Origin: Ananas comosus
Taxonomy: Eukaryota > Streptophyta > Magnoliopsida > Poales > Bromeliaceae
Assembly (NCBI RefSeq): GCF_001540865.1
Contig: NC_033621.1
Location: 23,419,826-23,483,825, forward strand
Direction: 5' to 3'
DNA: 64,000 nucleotides
In this document: positions 24,196 to 34,799 of the stretch, one piece after another
How positions within the stretch are numbered: position 1 is the first letter of the stretch
Layout: each line of letters begins with the position of its first letter
Notes under the pieces: generated by a model
The model's input: the letters and a program-made list of their open reading frames with translations, nothing else
Databases searched by the model: none
Told to the model about the DNA's origin: nothing
Position numbers and translations under genes: made by a program

Positions 24196-27100
24196 CTATC
24201 TTAGCCCACCACTCCTCGAGCTCCTCATGTTGCTAGTGGAATTTTTGCCTGGGGTGTTAGAAGATCCCTTCATAACTAATAACTCCTTAGGGATGCTGTC
24301 CATGTCCACGAAACATTTCCTCGATTTGGCATCCCCTATCAGTGCAGCCCAGTCATCTGATTGCATCAGAGCATTCGCATTGCCCACAACCTGAAAGCAA
24401 ATAAACATCAAATCAGATTACTATTAAGCATTCAAAAGTGTTTTCCATTTTTATTTCATGTGTGAATGTGTGCAAGTGCGCACAAGCACGCGCGTGCACG
24501 AGAGAGAGAGAGAGAGAGAGAGCAGACCCATAGTGCCCTCCTAGCTCGGGTAAGAGCCACATTCATGCGTCGTATATCAGCAACAAATCCCACTCCATGG
24601 TTTGAGGCACGAACGCACGACATAATGATGACATCACGTTCCTGGCCTTGGAAAGCATCAACAGTGTTTATGTAAATATCCTTCCCCTCCTCTGAATTCA
24701 AAACATCCTCAAACTCTCGCTGAAGACACTTTAGTTGCAGTTTGTATGGTGTAATAATGCCAACAGACACTTTTTTCCCACCATTGGCTTTTAAAAACTT
24801 CTGGAGGTGCTCGTACAACCGCAAAGTGAACTGTGCTTCATGAATATTCTGGTATGAGACTGATCCCCCTCTGTGGGATTCCCGACCATGTACAACGTCA
24901 TAAAATACATAAGGCTTCAATAAAGCATCTCTATAGTAGGCTTCCTCTGGCGAGTTGGCAACACTTTCGCTATCCGTAAGGCGACCTTGATAGAAATATC
25001 TCGATGGAAAATCACGAATTTGAGGATGCATTCTGTACTGCACAGATAACAACATTGTAGGACAACCTGCTTGTTGGAATCTCTCAAAAAGACTTCTACT
25101 ATAGAGCAAAGTTCCGGCTGCTTTACTAATGACGGTTGCAGGGAGTTGCTGGGGATCACCAACCAAAACGCACCTTGCGGCACCAAGCGAAAGCGGAGGA
25201 AGGACAGCTACTTCACTGGCCTGGGCGGCTTCATCGATAACAACCATATCAAAGCCATGAGTCAGGCGAGAGAACAACTTGCGGCCACTGCTCGACACTG
25301 TAGTGAAAACGATCTCTGCTTCATTGGCAAAAGTAGCTTCGAGGTTGGCACGAGCTTCTTCCAAATTAAAGTTGCCTCCAGGACGGAACTTGCTCTCAAG
25401 AATAAGGAGGCGTGACATCTCAACTAAAACTTTATCCCTAGTCTCCACGGCAGCAGCAAGGCTCTGAAGTAAAACATCGCGGCTATGGTCCCGAGCAGCA
25501 AGGACTTCAGGATCAACACCAACAGAACCTTGGGCGCGCCCCGCTGCGGCTGCCACACTTAGGTCTCTCTGTAAAATGGCAATCTGTTGCGAGATCTGCT
25601 GTTCACGCACTTTCAACTGATGCAGCCAACCAATAACGTCCTCACGGCCCTTTAGCAGAAGCTGCTCAGTTCTTCGCTCAACAGAAACTGCCTGAGCTGC
25701 ACGAGTTTGTGAATCAACCCCCACTCGGGCAACATCTGGCCGATAGACCTTCATTTCTCCGTCAATGAAGCCGCGATCAAGGACACGAGCCAACAGCTCA
25801 TCCGTGGCAGCATTAGACGGGGCACAGACGAGCATCCTTGGCTTGGGGCAAAGCTTTGGCAGAGTGCGGAAAAGGTTCTGGTCCATACTCTGCAAAACTT
25901 CGTCAATAGATCCTGCCCCAACACACTCAGAACTGCCACTGCTAGCATTCTTGTAGCTCTCAGGAGCAAGTTTCTTGAGCAGAGCAGTGTAATAATGCTG
26001 ATACTGAACAAGATGTATCACGTTAAGCATCCCCCACACTGTGTGTGTCTTTCCGGTTCCTGGTGGACCTTGAACTAGCGTGAAAGGCCAAGGATCTTGC
26101 CTCTTCGCCGCTCCAGTGCTTGTACCAGCCGCAGTATGCATTGCAGCCCACTGAATAGCAGCCAACTGTGGGCCATTAAAGGTCCGGTGAAGATGGTCCA
26201 CAAAATTTTGAGTGAAGCAATCAGGCATAGCGGGAGGCTGATCTTCATACTTGGGAAAGTGTTCAGGACTGGGTTTAAGAATTGCAGTTTGCATCTGTAT
26301 AGAAGAAGTTTATATCAGCTACAGTGACCCCCAAAAGACAAGGGAATATATATTATATATAGAGAGAACTAGGCTAGAATGGTATTAATAGCATCAAGTC
26401 ATTGGTGCTATTAGCTTTCGGCCCTTGGATAAAAGGGATGTGTAGTTAGAATGATAGTAGTCCCCTAGGATTTAGTGGGTGGTTGGTGGAATAGTATGAT
26501 CTAAGGGATGGAAATGATCAAAGGGGTAAATCTAACAGCAGAAAACTTGGTAGTACCAAGTACTTGGTACTATTGATAGCATTGTAGCCGGATTCTATAT
26601 GTGCGTGTGTGCGTATGTGTATATATATAAGCTACTATGCTTTTGAAAGTACGGAGGCCTCCGTACTCTTAAGTTATTTTCGATGATAAAACATTCGGTT
26701 CAACAATCGATTCTGTTAAACATGATCTACAGTATTAGAACTATTTAGAAACTAAATATCATAATGTTTGACTTTGTTTGCCTAGTGAACAAGTAAACTC
26801 ATAATGAATGGCTGAAAATAAAAATCTCGTAAAAAAACCGTGATAAAAGACGATTACAAATCAGAAGTATCAGTCTTGCTCTTGATAGTAAGTAGAATTT
26901 TCTATTAAAAATTTATCTAATTTGGATTATTCTACACCATTGAACTTACAAACGTGCCACATCGGTCATTAAAATAGTCATTTTTGAGATCCTTTAATCG
27001 CATATCAAATATTATCTAAAATTAATGAAATTTGATTTCTAGATAATTCTAATAGCATAGATCATGCCTAACGGAGCTGATCATCGATTCGGATGTCCCA

Positions 27101-29639
27101 TCATCTACAAAGACCTCTGTGCTTTCAAAAGTACAGGAGATTATATATACATATATATATATATATGACATGAGTCCGGCTACTATACTCTTATGAGTAC
27201 GATCGCCCTCGTACTCATAAGTTGTTTTCGATGATAGAGCTTCCGAAACGACGATCCACACCGTTAAACGTTATCTAGAGCATTTAAAACTACTAGAAAT
27301 TAAATTTCATAATTTTTCGACATCATTTACCTTACGATCAAAAGCTCACAAAATTGACAATTTTTAACGGCCGGTATGGGATACTTGCTAGTTTAACGGT
27401 CGAAAAGAATCGGAATAGGTTGAATTTTTGATAGAAAATTCTATTAACTACCTAGATAAAGATCAATAACTCCGATCTTAAATTAAAGGATCCGATCATC
27501 CATTTTTAGGACGTCGTTCAATTTTGACCTTTCATTTTATGCCCGCTTGATGGACTTTATTATGATTTCAAAAAATTACGAAATTTATTTTCTATAAGTT
27601 TCAAATACTCTAGATCATATTTAATGGAGTGGATCGTCGATTCGGAAGCTCCATCATCGAAAACAACTTATGAGTACTAAGGGCCCACTACTCATAATAG
27701 TATAGTAGCCCTACTCTATAATGACATATATACATATGTATTTATATATATACATACATATATATATATATGTCATATGTATGTATACATATACATACAT
27801 ACATACATATATATAGAGAGAGAGAGTTGGGCTTCTATACTATCCATAGTATAGAAGCCCTTGTGCTATAGTGTTTTTAACTATTGGATGTTTTTTGAGA
27901 TTCGTGCAAGCTAGTAAGGGGATTAAATGGGAGATTCTCTCTAATGTCCGTTAACAAAGAAAAAAGCAAAAGAGAGAATCCCAAGCCCAACTCACTTTTC
28001 TCTTCTCAATAGGCTTTTTCTATAAAATAACCCTTTAAAATTTTATTATTTGCGAAATACCTTGCCAAAATTATATTTAAAAAACTAATCTCTTAAAGAC
28101 GGTGAATGATTCACCGCTTTCATAAAGAGCCTAATTTCTCAGAAAAGCAGTGAATCATTCACCGCCTTTCACTTGTTTACAGTGTTTGAAAAGGCGCGCC
28201 TCAGCGCCTAGGCGCAAGGCGCGAGTCTCAATGCCTCAAGGAGTGAGACGCGCGCCTCAGACGCGTCTCGTGATATTTATGTTTAATGTGTCTACGGTGT
28301 GGGTTTTTGGGTTTTGAGTTTCTTCAATATATTCTAAAATGTTAAGAAACTTTTTTAAAAAAATTTCTAATTGAACGCTTTCTTTTCCTTTTCTCTTGGT
28401 CGTTCTCTCTTCCACACCCCAATAGCAATAAATAGCAGCGGCAAGAAGAAAGAAGCAGCAGCAAACACTTTAAAGCTGAAAGTTGAAACATAATTTTTTT
28501 ATTTTTAAGTTGAGAACATTTATGCATGCGATTTCTTTACATTTTTATGATTATTTTGTTTTTGTATAACTATTTTAGAATTTTTAATTTAAAACATCCA
28601 TTTAAAATAAGCTTGTTAAGAGTGTTTTATTTTTATTAGATATGCGCCTCACCTTCTTGAGGCGCGCGCCTCGCGGTGCGCCTCGCGCCTAGGCTCCATA
28701 AAGCCTTTGCGCCTTTTTGCGCCTTGCGCCTTTTTTTCTATAATCCTAACAACCACATAAATATTTCAACAAATCACAAATAATCTTAACCTGAAAATTC
28801 TAAAATCTATCCATATAATCCTAACAATCAAAAAGATCCTAATAATCTATCTATACAATCATAATAATCAAGCATCACATATAATCTTAACAATTTGAAA
28901 ATCCTAATAATATATCCATATAATCCTAACAATCAAAAAAATTTAAATAATCTATCCATACAATTCTAACAATCAAACAAAAATTCTAATATTCCACACA
29001 CAATCCTAACAACCTCACTTTTTTTTATTTCCCGTATAATCTACGTACAATTTTAACAACCTCATTTTTCCTCTATCCCAAAAAATTATAAAGAAGGTGG
29101 TGAATGATTCACCGCCTTTAAAAAAACTTACATACTTTTAGAATGCGGTGAATGATTCATCGTGTTTTGAGAGTTAATTTACCAAATATAAATCTAATAG
29201 AATTATTTCGCAAATTATAAAATTTTAGATGGTTATTTTGTAAAAAAGTCCCTTCTCAACTCTCTCTCACTCTCTCTCTCTCTCCCCCCCCCCATAACCG
29301 AACATCCCACCATAATTCAGATTCGGCAAAAATTCGGTACGGGTATAATACGTATAAAATTCGTTTTCTAATTTTTAAATTCGTTGAAAAATTCGGCTTA
29401 AAAAACGGATTCGGTATAAAATATAAGATATAAAATATAAGATAATCTATATTTAAATATAAAAATTATATATTTTTTATTCATATTTTCAATAATTCGG
29501 GAATAATTCGCGAATTATTCGGTTGGCCCAAAAAATCGCAAATAATTCTCTATCTTTGGAAAAAAATTCGTAAACAGACCGTTTAATTCGAATTTTCAAT
29601 AATTCGCGAATTAACTATCATAGCATCCCACCTCTTTCA

Positions 29640-29686
<47 letters not shown>

Positions 29687-30798
29687 CATGAGAATAGTGT
29701 GATCAACTTATTAAGGTCCCATGATTAATGTATCTGTGGACAACTTAAGAAGCGCCATGGCTCTATGCTTGTATGGTTTCAATTGGTAGAGGCTTAATGA
29801 TCTTATCTAAGCTCAATTGGCTAAGAATTTAATAATTGATATTCAAAATTTTAAATTTAAAGTTTAGTTACATTATATTTTTAGCTCAATTTATTATTAT
29901 TTTTTCAAAAAACAAAATGTGTAGCTTGCTGTCTTTCCCTTAAAGAAAATTGGTAGAGACTTTCATAGTGTGACTAGCATATATAGAAAAATTAAATCAA
30001 GTTAAGTTTGATCAATATACAGTGATTAGAGACTCATCTGATGCAAAAGGCTATAGTTTTGCATCTTAATAAGTAAAATTACATGAATATATTAAATAAT
30101 TAAAAAAATTTCCGAGATGAGCTTAGCCTCCTGTTACGCCATCTTTTAATTTTAACAATTAAATCTTCTATATTTCATCAAATTTTAACAATTAAATCTC
30201 TCTCACCCTCCCCCCATTCCCGCCCCCCCACCCCAACTCCGTCCAAATCCGCGGGTACCAGCGGTACCATCGCCCCCCGCGGTACCACCGTCCAAATCCG
30301 CGCCCCCGCGGTACCACCTTCCAAATCCGCAGTTAGCACCGCTCAACACTGCTCCCTGCAGCCCTCCAAACCCACTGCAGAGAGAGATGGTGAAAGAGAG
30401 ATAGAGAGAGATGGTGAAAGTAGGGTGTTCGGTTCTGGGAGAAAGAGGAGAGAGAGAGAAAGATGAGAAGAGAAAAGTGAGTTGGGATTGGGATTCTCTC
30501 TCTTGCTTTTTTTTCTCTGTTAACGGATGTTAGAGAGTCTCTCATTTAATCTCCTTACTAGCTTGCACGAATCTTAAAAAGCATCCAATGGTTAAAAACA
30601 CTATAGCACAAGGGCTTCTATACTATGGATAGTATAGAAGCCCAACTATATACCCAACTGTATATATACATACATACATACATACATACATACATACGTA
30701 CGTATGTATATGTATGTATGTATGTATGTATGTATATGTATACATTCATATGACATATATACATATGTACATATATATATATATATATACATATGTAC

Positions 30799-30830
<32 letters not shown>

Positions 30831-33800
30831 GGCTTCTCTGTGTTACCTGCAAGTTAAGACGCCGAAATGCATGCAGAGCAACGTATTCCCTTTGAGTTGT
30901 CGCAAGAGACCCTAGAACGGTTAGATACCACGTGCTTTTAGGTTGAAGCTTCTTCAGGATATGATCATCACCCACCTTGCTATGGTAATCCAAAGATAAA
31001 TGGTCAGAAGTTTTAAAAAAAAAAAAAAAAAGTGAATTATTGCCGTTAAAGTGCAAAGATCTGGTGCAAAATAATATTTAAATTACTAACAATTAAGGAA
31101 GTGTCGTCATATTAGCACCAAAGACAACATTAAATTGACTTGAGAAACTACAAGCATAACAACCCTTTTCCTTATTTCAGTCTAGAGAACTGGTATGGAA
31201 ATAATCAATTAAATTCCCTATGGGGATCAAGGCATCTGAAACTCAAACGGCCACTTAAACCAAGATATATTTAGTTGATGCGGCATCTTCTAGTAGAAAA
31301 AGATGAGACATTCTGGCAATATATTAGCATAAACTCTAGTCTATAAAACAGAAACAAGATATGTTAATGATATTCAAAAACAAAGAATAGTTAAGAGACT
31401 GTACAAAATAAATGGCCGAGAGTAATATGCCTATAGCCTCATAATAACACACGTCTTCAAATGCCAAGACCATTACTGATCAAAGTTTAGACATCTCCCA
31501 ACAATGTAACTATTAACATTTAGGTTCCATATAAATCCCAAAATATACAGCATAATTTTCTTCACATGGCTACATTTGGTACACCATACGCTAATAATAG
31601 CTGTTTCAGCTTGTTTGCAGGTTAGACTTCTCAGCTGAACAAACAGTTACAGAATTCTAACATTTACCATATGAAAATCACATTCAAGATTTTGTGTTTT
31701 CTTTCTTTGGCAAATATGGAAATAGAAATTACCTAGTAGAGTCGCATGAATCCCCAACATAAAAATGAAGAATTGCTCCCAGTGGATCACGCGTATCAAT
31801 AGGTGTATGTCGCCTGACTGTACCAGCAACTCTTCCAGAAGTAGCCTCTATTTCTGTATCTTCTTCCATCAAATTGTTGCTCCTCCTACCTGATCTGGTT
31901 GATTGGACAACTGTGAAATGACAATCTACATGAGTAACACCAGTCTAACAAAATAAAATAAAATACTAGCAATATGTTATATTAAATCAGAACAGAGATT
32001 AACAAATAGCATTTCCATCAAATAAATAAAATGAAGCAGGCAAGCAAGCAGCATAGTCAGTCTAAATTCAAACCTGAACCAGGACGAGGGGATGATATAA
32101 CGGCAACATCACCTTCCTTAAAAGTCCACTTGCATTCATGTACTGGAAGAACTATGACATCATACCATCCTGAAGTTAAAAACGTGAATTTAGATTAGCG
32201 ACGGCACACGGAGGATGATCGTGAATAGCCATTTCAGATATTTGTGGTCGAGAAAAGGCATATAATTTCCATGAAGACAAACTATCCATGTTATCAAAAG
32301 TAAATTTGAGAAAACAAGTATATATACACCAACACAAACTCTACTGTTATTGTTATAAATTATTTCTAGTATTATTAAAAAATTGAATTCTTCAGAAACA
32401 TGTGAACCAAAACTACAGTCCTCTAAAAATCAATTGAAAGTCATCCTCTGACAATAACACTAGGATTCGGAATCATGGAAATCAAACTGCAAGATTATAT
32501 TTAAAGAAGAAATCATCAGAGAAGTCAGATAGGACATTGCTATACATTTTCCAACTAGACTGAAAATCAAACAAGCAACATCCAGGTTACACAAGAAATG
32601 ATGATGCATTTATCTATTTCAAGATTAAATGGAGAAAAATAGCAACCAAACAGTCACAAGAATCAAATTAATCACAGAAATTTATCACCACATCCATGCC
32701 TTTACAACTAGCAATGTCACAAAAAGCAGATAAGCAGCACAACAAATAAGTCGTGGTAGAGTTATATTTGCCCGAACTACTAAAGACAAACACAGGTTAT
32801 TTACCTCTTTCTCGTCTCTCCACAGTTCTCACACGAACCATAATATGTGCATCCCTAGACACAGACTCGAGAAGTTCCTCATATGTGCTGTACAGTTGAG
32901 CTCGGCATTCCTCAAAAAGCAAAGGCTCAAACACTCTCACATACTCCTCAACAGACTCAAAGCTTCCAGGAACACATTGAAGCTCAGTCTCCTCTGAAAA
33001 GTACAACATTCTTATGTTAAAATTCTTACCAATATCAGGCATAGTTAGAAACAATATTAGCAGTTTGTCAAGTAAACACAACAACAAGTATTAATAGGGC
33101 AACATAAAAAGGATATCAACTGCTATAAAACCTAATAAATTAAATAATGTGTGCTCTATGATGACTTTTTATCACTAGACATGACTAAGAAAGTCAAACG
33201 CTACTGTGACTTGCTAAAAAATTGGATTTAAAACTTCTGTTGATCAACTATTTGAGGTCCTAAAGCTTCAAGAAGTTGCCAAAGCACCTGCTTATTAGTG
33301 TGAAAGAAGTTCCTATGGAATAAGGAGAACTAGCAAGCTAAGATTTTAAAGAAACACTCCATAGTTTTGAAAGTATGGTTTCTAACCTGGATGGTGCCAG
33401 AATTTATCATTTGTCACTTCTCGCAAAAGCCGTTCCACTGACGTATCTTGATACTGTAGGTTATTTGAAACCTGCTTTTTGGAAGATAGGTGTTTTTTGT
33501 TTCCTGGTTTTTGATCTGGGATAGTTTGACCTGCTGCAACTGGTTTCCTTGATGAAGCAGGTGGATTCTTAAACTGCTTAGAATCTAGTGTCTTCCATGA
33601 ACCCTGTCTTGGAACGGTTGTTGGATTCCCTTCTAAAGGAAATTCAGTATTGTTTGTCCTCTTGGATCGAGTTTGAGATCCAAAATCAAAGTCACCATTT
33701 GATTCAGCCTTTTGGTCACCTGGATCTGCAAAAATACTTTCTTCAGACCCCAGCATTTCAGATTGCTTTTGATCCTTGTTAATAAACGGACTCTGCCTTT

Positions 33801-34770
33801 CTGCTGTCCATTCAGCAACACTAGTGCTAGCACGAGACCCTTCTTTCACTGTACGAGTAATAATAGGAGCAGGAAATGATGATTGCCTCCTTGGTGTTGA
33901 AGTTTTTATAGAGCCTGCTTGTTTAGCATCCTCCACATTAATAAAAACAGTCTGTCTGGCTCTTTTTTTCCCTAACATTGCCTCCTTGTGCTCGTCAAGT
34001 TTAGGTCTCTTTGTAGGATAATTTGCAAATTTTAATGCATAATTTGCTTCAACTCCTTTGACATCTTTTGATTTTCCCATGGCAGGAGGTTCCTCAACGC
34101 CATCTGCACCATCTGCAGATAAACCTTTAGAGCCATATTCTAAGTTCTTGTTGCTCTCTGATCCCAACAGGCCAAGAACTCTTGTATCTCTAGAAGCATC
34201 TACAATTTCACTATTGCTATGTCCAATACCAGTAGGATCATCTTTAGTAACATCATCAGACTTTGCAGAATCAGGTTCACTTTCTTCTGTTCCTTTATTA
34301 TTTTGAGCAACTTCAGTACCATCCATCTCATCTCTATTGCTAATATTACTTCCAGCTGCGTCAGAATTGCCATCCAAATCAGACCACTCTCCTTCTTCTC
34401 TATCAACAGTCTGAGCTTCATGATTCATTGATGCAACATGTGCTTTGTAATTGGTAACATGACTAGTTGTCGTCGATGTTGAGGCTCTATTGGCACTCAA
34501 GTCATTTTCTTTCTTTTTAGACTCCTTTAGGATCTGCGAATCTTTATTCCTGACAAAAGGCTGAAAGACAGAACCAGAAGAAGCATGTGTAAAAGGATGG
34601 TTATTTACTATCCGTTGACAACCATCAGGCAACGAAAATAAATTTGAGGGGCGAGTATTTGAATTGGGAAGTGACTTCTGGGGCTGGGACACGATGACAC
34701 CATTTTTCTCATCTTCCTCCTCAGCAGGGGGTTCATTGAGATCAAATAATAGCCTTCCACGAGACCCCAT
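24196..34770 (-). CDS. SEN1/UPF1-type superfamily 1 helicase
   Basis: Likely nuclear RNA/DNA helicase of the Sen1/UPF1-like class. Coding exons: 34770-33387, 32993-32805, 32169-32074, 31910-31733, 30979-30847, 26294-24528, 24390-24196. Phases agree and give 1313 aa; similar plant proteins are, from memory, about 1310 aa. The start [20 protein letters not shown] precedes a Ser/Asp-rich, low-complexity N-terminal third with [14 protein letters not shown] Sen1-like beta-barrel region ([20 protein letters not shown] ... [14 protein letters not shown]) follows. The helicase core is in exon 6: QGPPGTGKT (Walker A), [10 protein letters not shown] (Walker B), [40 protein letters not shown] and [12 protein letters not shown]. 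All motifs look intact. The last donor is an unusual GTCTGC beside a CT repeat. Intron 5 is swollen by transposons. The best-matching relatives I know of are uncharacterised Arabidopsis P-loop helicases. Confidence 0.93.
26350..26602. mobile_element. MITE in helicase intron 5 (same family as 60435-60680)
   Basis: Shares AGGATT(T/G)AGTGGGTGGTTGG, GGAATAGTAT-like, TAGATCTAAC-like and a palindromic (A)CCAAGTACTTGGT(A)-type end with the inverted copy at 60435-60680. Both sit in TA-rich repeats. It is non-coding, about 250 bp. Confidence 0.75.
26629..27142. mobile_element. TIR element A in helicase intron 5
   Basis: The left end CTATGCTTTTGAAAGTACGG and the reverse complement of the right end (CTGTACTTTTGAAAGCACAG) form an inverted repeat. 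It extends through TTCGATGATAAAACATTCGG / TAGATGATGGGACATCCGAA to AATCGAT. It is flanked by (TA)n on both sides. No open frame of substance. Confidence 0.7.
27165..27727. mobile_element. TIR element B in helicase intron 5
   Basis: About 100-bp inverted ends: the left has GGCTACTATACTCTTATGAG and ACTCATAAGTTGTTTTCGAT; the right in reverse complement has GGCTACTATACTATTATGAG and ACTCATAAGTTGTTTTCGAT. CGAC GATCCAC-like words follow on each side. Both flanks carry TATATATGACAT-type TA repeats. Its ends resemble element A, with the shared GCTACTAT(A/G)CT start. Confidence 0.8.
28010..29251. mobile_element. Nested transposon with GGTGAATGATTCACC motifs
   Basis: Inserted inside the left arm region of the 27825-30647 element. 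The direct repeat CTTCTCAA lies at 28002-28009 and 29252-29259. Inverted ends: GGCTTTTTCTATAAAATAAC and (reverse complement) GGACTTTTTTACAAAATAAC. Just inside both ends are palindromic GGTGAATGATTCACCG words. The centre is a degenerate array of AATCCTAACAA(C/T) units (28740-29060). A second copy of this family lies at 44040-44615. Confidence 0.8.
28188..28737. mobile_element. GC-rich inverted-repeat element nested inside
   Basis: The left part AAAGGCGCGCCTCAGCGCCT and right part (reverse complement AAGGCGCAAGGCGCAAAAAG) are dense in AGGCGC/GAGGCGCGCGCCTC words that pair in inverse. The middle is AT-rich. Comparison with the 44040-44615 copy, which lacks it, supports an insertion between the palindrome block and the AATCCTAACAA array. 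A similar AGGCGC-rich repeat type is known in plants. Confidence 0.6.
29312..29623. mobile_element. TTCG-rich MITE with 9-bp target duplication
   Basis: The direct repeat CATCCCACC flanks it at 29303-29311 and 29624-29632. The body is dense in AATTCG/ATTCGG words in both orientations (ATTCGGCAAAAATTCGGTAC at left, AATTCGCGAATTAAC at right). A 9-bp duplication would fit a Mutator-like element; assignment uncertain. Confidence 0.65.
29642..29682. repeat. (TC)n microsatellite
   Basis: About twenty CT units inside the large transposon of helicase intron 5, following its interior CACCATCTCTCTCTC segment. Related CT/GA tracts recur at 29261-29282 and 30379-30460 in the same element. Confidence 0.85.
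30215..30330. repeat. Short tandem units with CGGTACCACC
   Basis: Repeats of CCGCGGTACCACC(G/T) followed by TCCAAATCCGCG, roughly 30-34 bp, three degenerate copies, in the right interior of the large transposon. Confidence 0.6.
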
Positions 34771-34799
34771 TTCATGTGTAAATGCATATAAATTAAACA

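Larger units (their letters stand above)
27825..30647. mobile_element. Large TIR transposon hosting nested insertions
   Basis: About 185-bp inverted repeats (27825-28008 and 30463-30647) are highly similar. Each starts AGTTGGGCTTCTATACTATC, whose first part folds on itself (GGGCTTCTATACTAT paired with ATAGTATAGAAGCCC). TTGTGCTATAGTGTTTTTAA, GATTCGTGCAAGCTAGTAAG and CAACTCACTTTTCTCTTCTC follow. No transposase was seen, so it is non-autonomous. Without nested insertions it would be about 1.3 kb. It lies in (TA)n/(CATA)n DNA within helicase intron 5. Confidence 0.85.

Noticed and set aside
30659..30830. Repeat array considered as a CRISPR-like structure
   Set aside because: Simple TATG/TA microsatellite in plant nuclear DNA; no spacers.
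30618..31056. Long frames rich in Tyr, Ile, Met and Cys
   Set aside because: They translate the (TATG)n/(CATA)n microsatellite; only 30847-30979 of this stretch is a real exon (helicase).
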